Of a stretch of DNA of 64,000 bases, positions 62,522 through 64,000 are shown piece after piece. Origin of the DNA: Deltaproteobacteria bacterium (GTDB lineage Bacteria > Myxococcota > Myxococcia > Myxococcales > 40CM-4-68-19); the NCBI GenBank assembly GCA_005879535.1, contig VBKI01000051.1, positions 3,817-67,816 of the forward strand. The letters run 5' to 3'. Under the pieces are notes generated by a model. It had not been told where the DNA came from, did not search any database, and saw nothing but the letters and a program-made list of their open reading frames with translations. How positions within the stretch are numbered: position 1 is the stretch's first letter; every line of letters starts with the position of its first letter. A program made the position numbers and the translations under genes.

Positions 62522-64000
62522 GTGCCGCGCATCCACCTGCTCGATGCCAACCTCGCGAACCAGATCGCCGCCGGCGAGGTGATCGAGCGTCCGGCGGCAG
62601 TCGTAAAGGAACTGGTGGAGAATGCACTCGATGCGGGCGCCAGCCGGATCGAGGTCGACCTCCAGGATGGCGGGCGGCGCCTGATCCGGGTGCGCGACGA
62701 CGGCTCCGGGATGGGCCGCGAAGACGCCGCCTTGAGCCTGCAACGCCACGCGACCAGCAAGCTGCGCAGCAAGGACGATCTGTTCGCCATCGCCAGCTAC
62801 GGTTTTCGCGGGGAAGCGCTCCCGAGCATGGCCGCGGTGAGCCGGTTCTCGCTGCTCACTTGCGAGCCCGGCGCGCTGAGGGGAACTCGCATCGAGGTGG
62901 ACGGCGGCTCGGATCCCAGCGTGTCCGACGCGGGCGCGCCCGCGGGGACCACGGTGGAAGTGAGGGACCTCTTCTGGAACGTGCCCGCGCGCCGCAAGTT
63001 CCTGAAGAAAGCGCCTGCGGAGCAGGCGCAGTGCGTCGACGCCGTCCTCCGGCTTGCCCTGCCCAGACCCGCCGTGACGTTTTTCGTCCGCGAGGGCGAC
63101 CGCGGTCTCGCGCAGCTTTACGCCGGCGCCGATGTGCTCGCGGCGCGCGCGGAGGAGGCGCTCGGGCGCGAAGTGCGGGACCGGCTCGTTCCCTTCACCG
63201 GACAAGCGCGCACGATCCGGGCGCAGGGTCTCGCGGTCTCCCCCGCGGTCGAGTACGGCAGTGCGCGAAACGTCTGGCTGTTCGTGAACGGGCGCGCCGT
63301 CCGCGATCGCTCGCTGACCCACGCGGTGCTGCGGGCGTACGGCGAGCTGATGCCCCATGGCCGCTACCCTGGCGCCATCGTCTTTCTCGAGGTGCCGCCG
63401 GCGGAGGTGGACGTCAACGTCCATCCGGCGAAGGCAGAGGTGCGCCTCGCCGACGCGAAGGCGGCCTGGGAGGCGATCTACGAAGGGCTGACCGGAATCC
63501 TGGCGCGCGGTGACTGGATGCCGCGCCGCCAAGGCACCGCGGCGGCAATTGCGCCGGCGCGGGTCTACCCGTTGGGCCATCCGGCCGACCGCGTCGCCGA
63601 AGCGATGGAGCGGTACGGCGCCCGGATGCCGGCGACGTGGTGGATGCCTCCTTCGCAGGCGGCCGCGCCGGTAGCCGGAGGCGAGCGGCACCCCGAGCTC
63701 GTCACCCGGCCGCGGTACTTCGGCGGGCTCCGCTATCTGGGCCAGCTCCACCGCACCTACCTGGTCTGCGAGGGTCCGCAGGGGTTGGTGCTCATCGATC
63801 AGCACGCCGCGCACGAGCGGATGAATTACCAGCGCCTGCGCGGCGGAGCTGCAAGGGCTGCGCTGCAGCCGCTGCTCGTGCCGCAAGTGGTAGAGCTGAC
63901 CGCGTCGGCAGCGGCCCGCGTCGCGGAAGCAGTCGAGATGCTCGCCTCGATCGGCGTCGAGCTGGAGCCCTTCGGCGGGACCAGTGCGGTGGTGAAGACG
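62522..64000 (+). CDS. mutL: DNA mismatch repair protein MutL, 3' end off window
   Basis: The visible 493 residues start at GTG 62522. The GHKL ATPase N-terminus is complete: IAAGEVIERPAAVVKELVEN, DDGSGMGREDA, HATSKL and YGFRGEAL. The middle region VNVHPAKAEVR is also present. The C-terminal part contains IDQHAAHERMNYQRL, the metal-binding endonuclease-type motif DQHAx2Ex4E, but with Gln where the second Glu should be. The C-terminal tail (CPHGRP-type) is beyond the window. It is divergent from the hydrolase gene with 36 bases between starts. Confidence 0.94.
   Translation, partial: MPRIHLLDANLANQIAAGEVIERPAAVVKELVENALDAGASRIEVDLQDGGRRLIRVRDDGSGMGREDAALSLQRHATSKLRSKDDLFAIASYGFRGEALPSMAAVSRFSLLTCEPGALRGTRIEVDGGSDPSVSDAGAPAGTTVEVRDLFWNVPARRKFLKKAPAEQAQCVDAVLRLALPRPAVTFFVREGDRGLAQLYAGADVLAARAEEALGREVRDRLVPFTGQARTIRAQGLAVSPAVEYGSARNVWLFVNGRAVRDRSLTHAVLRAYGELMPHGRYPGAIVFLEVPPAEVDVNVHPAKAEVRLADAKAAWEAIYEGLTGILARGDWMPRRQGTAAAIAPARVYPLGHPADRVAEAMERYGARMPATWWMPPSQAAAPVAGGERHPELVTRPRYFGGLRYLGQLHRTYLVCEGPQGLVLIDQHAAHERMNYQRLRGGAARAALQPLLVPQVVELTASAAARVAEAVEMLASIGVELEPFGGTSAVVKT

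Overview
The window is GC-rich, gene-dense DNA with frequent GTG and TTG starts and many 1-4 base start/stop overlaps. It most likely comes from a Myxococcota (deltaproteobacterial) or closely related chromosome. The main clues are a MYXO-CTERM-like C-terminal tail on a secreted protein (13849-15570), a full Gram-negative lipid A/heptose/Kdo gene set, two-FHA-domain signalling and a RegB/RegA-type redox pair. Assignment below phylum is not possible from sequence reading alone.

Bases 1-8700 look accessory. They hold a truncated secreted Ig-like protein, a tRNA/tmRNA 3'-end-like scar, a frameshifted glucose/sorbosone-dehydrogenase-like pseudogene, two tandem secreted beta-propeller proteins, a broken DUF1579-like gene and a TolB-like/TPR membrane protein. 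Bases 8800-13650 carry pncA, a 1-Cys peroxiredoxin and a phosphate block (phoB-phoR, then DUF47-pit), with a PHO-box-like direct repeat in front of each transcription unit. Bases 13850-23270 hold the MYXO-CTERM-like protein, apaG, greB, an Lnb-domain/DUF3015 pair, a Gfo/Idh/MocA oxidoreductase, a double-FHA protein and a prephenate dehydratase-DAHP synthase-chorismate mutase fusion. Bases 23400-28700 hold an EamA exporter, three glycosyltransferases and tyrA, which complements the fusion enzyme.

Bases 28700-36920 hold two tandem TRL-like lipoproteins, an ABC-F ATPase, a RegB/RegA-type sensor-regulator pair and, divergent from it, a YcaO-TfuA pair followed by an M3 metallopeptidase. YcaO-TfuA pairs are linked to peptide or protein backbone thioamidation, and no precursor peptide is visible here, so this is the strongest candidate for an undescribed system. 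Bases 36900-50400 hold a polytopic membrane protein, two InlB-type-repeat surface proteins, a five-gene MacB-like export operon ending in an HD-domain gene, an MgtE-like sensor protein without a membrane domain coupled to an atypical NRAMP transporter, and a PAS-GGDEF-EAL protein. Bases 50490-60930 form one nearly continuous coupled operon (marC, OM protein, waaA, lpxK, lpxL-like, split hldE, glycosyltransferase, Trm112-like, two heptosyltransferases, yicC, gmk). The window closes with a di-heme oxidoreductase remnant, a MetX-like secreted hydrolase and the start of mutL.

A family of GC-rich palindromes (GCCGCACC/GGTGCGGC core, GCGGC outer arms) occurs in at least four intergenic positions across the window.
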